The notes under the pieces are model-generated. The model saw nothing but the letters and a program-made list of their open reading frames with translations. It did not search any database and was not told the DNA's origin. From Paenibacillus thalictri (GTDB taxonomy: Bacteria > Bacillota > Bacilli > Paenibacillales > NBRC-103111), in contig NZ_SIRE01000016.1 of NCBI RefSeq assembly GCF_004307995.1, positions 124,001 through 188,000 of the forward strand: DNA of 64,000 bases, written 5' to 3'. Shown here piece after piece: positions 62,291 through 64,000 of the stretch. Made by a program: the position numbers and the translations under genes. The first letter of the stretch is position 1; each line of letters opens with the position of its first letter.

Positions 62291-64000
62291 ATGGAATTAT
62301 CAGGCTTATGGAGATTACAGCAATTCGAGGTCGGACAAGCGCGTCCGCTTGAGGCCGCAGCGGCAGGACTGGACGACCGCTTCTGGATTACGGCGAAGGT
62401 GCCAGGCGACGTGCATTCCGCTTTGATCGAACGCGGACTGATCGACGATCCGTATTTCGGACACAACGACGCAAAAAGCCGCTGGATCGAGCAGAAGGAA
62501 TGGTGGTACCGCTGCTCCTTCAACTATACGCTGGAAACCGGCAGCGGCGAGAAACATGAGCTAATCTTCGACGGCTTGGACACATTTGCTACCGTTTATG
62601 TTAACGGAATGGAAATCGGAACTACAAATAACATGCTGATGGCGCATGCTTTTGACGTGACCCGGGTCATCCGCAACGGGAAAAACACCATTGCCGTCAA
62701 ATTCGATCCGTTACATTTGCACAACCGCGACAAAGAGCTATTCCAATGGTCGTCTTACACGAAGGAGCGCCCGTGGCTGCGCAAAGCGGCGATGAACTTC
62801 GGTTGGGACTGGGGACCGCGAATGGTGACGGTCGGCATATGGGGCCATGTCCGCATCGAGCGCAAACGGCTGGCCAAGCTGGACAGCGTATTTGCTAGAA
62901 CGGCGGCGATTTCCGGCACAGCCGCGGCCGTTAAAATCGACGTCGATGTGACCCGGCTTGGCAAAAACGCCAACTACCGCTGCGAGATTCGTTTAGCGGA
63001 TGCGGAAGGCGGCACCGCCGCAGCTGCGGAAGCCGCAGTGGATGGCAGCGCGGCACACGTCAGTCTGGAGATCATCAAACCAAAGCTATGGTGGACGCAT
63101 GACTTAGGCAAGCCGTATTTGTACCTTCTGGAGGTCGATCTTTACGCCGACGGCGAGCTTGTCGATACTTACCGCAAGCCATTTGGCATCCGCACCATCG
63201 AACTTCAGCTGCAAGACGCGCAGGGACAACATGCCTTCGCTTTCCTGCTGAATGGCGTTAAGCTGTTCGCCAAGGGAGCCAACTGGATACCGGCCGACCA
63301 TTTTATCGGAAGTATCCCCGATCACCGGTACCGGGAACTAATCGAGTTGTCTGTAGAAGCGAATATGAATATGCTCCGGGTGTGGGCCGGCGGCATCTAC
63401 GAGAAAGACGTTTTTTACGAGCAGTGCGACCGGCAGGGGATGCTCGTGTGGCAGGACTTCGCTTTTGCCAATGCGCTTTTCCCGGATTTCAACCGCGATT
63501 TTATGGACAACGTCCGCAAGGAAGTCGTATATAATATCAAACGCCTGCGTAATTACGCTTCGCTGGCCTTATGGTGCGGGAACAACGAAATCGATTGGCT
63601 GTACGACATGAAGACGGCAGGCGGCGACATTACATGCCCGTTCTACGGCGAAGCCATCTACCACGAACTGATCCCGGAGGCGCTGGAGGCGCTCGACGAC
63701 AGCCGGGCCTACTGGCCGTCCTCCCCGTACGGCGGCAATGACGCCAACGATCCGGACATCGGCGACCGCCATAACTGGCAGGTATGGCACGGTTCCGTTT
63801 ACCCGCGCAAGTTCGGCGAGCCGCCGCTGCTGGACTACAGCATGGAAGGCGTCACCTTTAAAAACTATAAAAAAGACTTCACCTTGTTCAGCAGCGAATT
63901 CGGCATGCATGCTTCCGCCAACCGTTACACGCTGGAGAAAAATATCCCGGACGGCCAGTTCTATTGGAACAGCGTAGAGATGGCTTACCGCAACAAAGAT
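62291..64000 (+). CDS. GH2 beta-mannosidase, 3' end cut by window edge
   Basis: A frame open from ATG 62291 to the right edge, 570 residues visible. It opens with MELSGLWRLQQFEVG and has a sugar-binding domain, an immunoglobulin-like domain and the GH2 barrel. The acid/base Glu433 lies in WCGNNEIDW and the nucleophile Glu536 in FSSEFGMHA. WDWGPRMVTVGIW and ANMNMLRVWAGGIYE are strongly beta-mannosidase-like. The enzyme should release mannose from the non-reducing ends of imported manno-oligosaccharides in the cytoplasm, as no signal peptide is present. A family member is usually about 820-850 residues, so roughly the last third is missing. AAGGGAGAG precedes the ATG, which lies 49 nt after the response regulator. 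Confidence 0.93.
   Translation, partial: MELSGLWRLQQFEVGQARPLEAAAAGLDDRFWITAKVPGDVHSALIERGLIDDPYFGHNDAKSRWIEQKEWWYRCSFNYTLETGSGEKHELIFDGLDTFATVYVNGMEIGTTNNMLMAHAFDVTRVIRNGKNTIAVKFDPLHLHNRDKELFQWSSYTKERPWLRKAAMNFGWDWGPRMVTVGIWGHVRIERKRLAKLDSVFARTAAISGTAAAVKIDVDVTRLGKNANYRCEIRLADAEGGTAAAAEAAVDGSAAHVSLEIIKPKLWWTHDLGKPYLYLLEVDLYADGELVDTYRKPFGIRTIELQLQDAQGQHAFAFLLNGVKLFAKGANWIPADHFIGSIPDHRYRELIELSVEANMNMLRVWAGGIYEKDVFYEQCDRQGMLVWQDFAFANALFPDFNRDFMDNVRKEVVYNIKRLRNYASLALWCGNNEIDWLYDMKTAGGDITCPFYGEAIYHELIPEALEALDDSRAYWPSSPYGGNDANDPDIGDRHNWQVWHGSVYPRKFGEPPLLDYSMEGVTFKNYKKDFTLFSSEFGMHASANRYTLEKNIPDGQFYWNSVEMAYRNKD

Overview
The window reads as chromosome of a spore-forming, low-GC Gram-positive heterotroph of the Paenibacillus type. 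The grounds are a GerA/GerC spore-germination pair at the left edge, GGAGG ribosome-binding sites with some TTG/GTG starts, several carbohydrate ABC importers without their own ATPase, YesM/YesN-type two-component pairs, and AraC regulators with a membrane sensor. Genus is inferred from gene content. No rRNA, tRNA, IS element, prophage or CRISPR array was recognised.

Layout. 1-2182: gerC-like (cut by the edge) and gerA-like genes. 2217-2536: three copies of a palindromic repeat. 2665-3789: secreted protein of unknown function. 3975-11171 (minus): permease, permease, solute-binding protein, sulfatase, AraC sensor-regulator, a sulfated-glycan import locus. 11172-11833: repeats and hairpins without a gene. 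11834-17905 (minus): thiazole/oxazole-modified microcin (TOMM) cluster, with a Cys-repeat precursor, an E1/ThiF-like maturation protein, a YcaO cyclodehydratase and a SagB dehydrogenase. 18214-18744: GNAT acetyltransferase. 18804-27118 (minus): second sulfated-glycan locus (YesM/YesN pair, binding protein, two permeases, sulfatase). 27297-31458: EamA exporter, a 47-codon gene, polysaccharide deacetylase, and an azoreductase/NmrA-like/Rrf2 redox group. 31653-35416 (minus): GT39, GT2 and GtrA envelope-glycosylation operon ending in a wrecked galU. 35772-36692: Rpn/PD-(D/E)XK nuclease-type protein. 36813-47764: L-2-hydroxyglutarate oxidase, CsiD-like hydroxylase, DUF4387, AtuA, a Dpp/Opp transporter and a divergent GntR regulator. 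47929-49982: YHYH-domain protein and an MFS transporter. 50071-55468 (minus): galactonate dehydratase, ABC importer and IclR regulator. 55672-64000 (plus): ABC importer, YesM/YesN pair and a GH2 beta-mannosidase cut by the right edge.

How it works together. Four carbohydrate importers each sit with the enzyme that probably acts on the cargo in the cytoplasm (two signal-less sulfatases, a galactonate dehydratase, a beta-mannosidase) and with a local sensor or regulator. The CsiD and LhgO homologues together would convert glutarate to 2-oxoglutarate via L-2-hydroxyglutarate; the adjacent AtuA/DUF4387 pair, the peptide-type transporter and similar sequence motifs near both groups suggest one GntR-controlled catabolic unit.

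The most novel item is the TOMM cluster. Its precursor has a heterocycloanthracin-like leader but a core with cysteine at every fourth residue (18 Cys, no Ser or Thr in the core). A strong hairpin terminator lies between the precursor and the enzyme genes, and no exporter or protease gene lies alongside.
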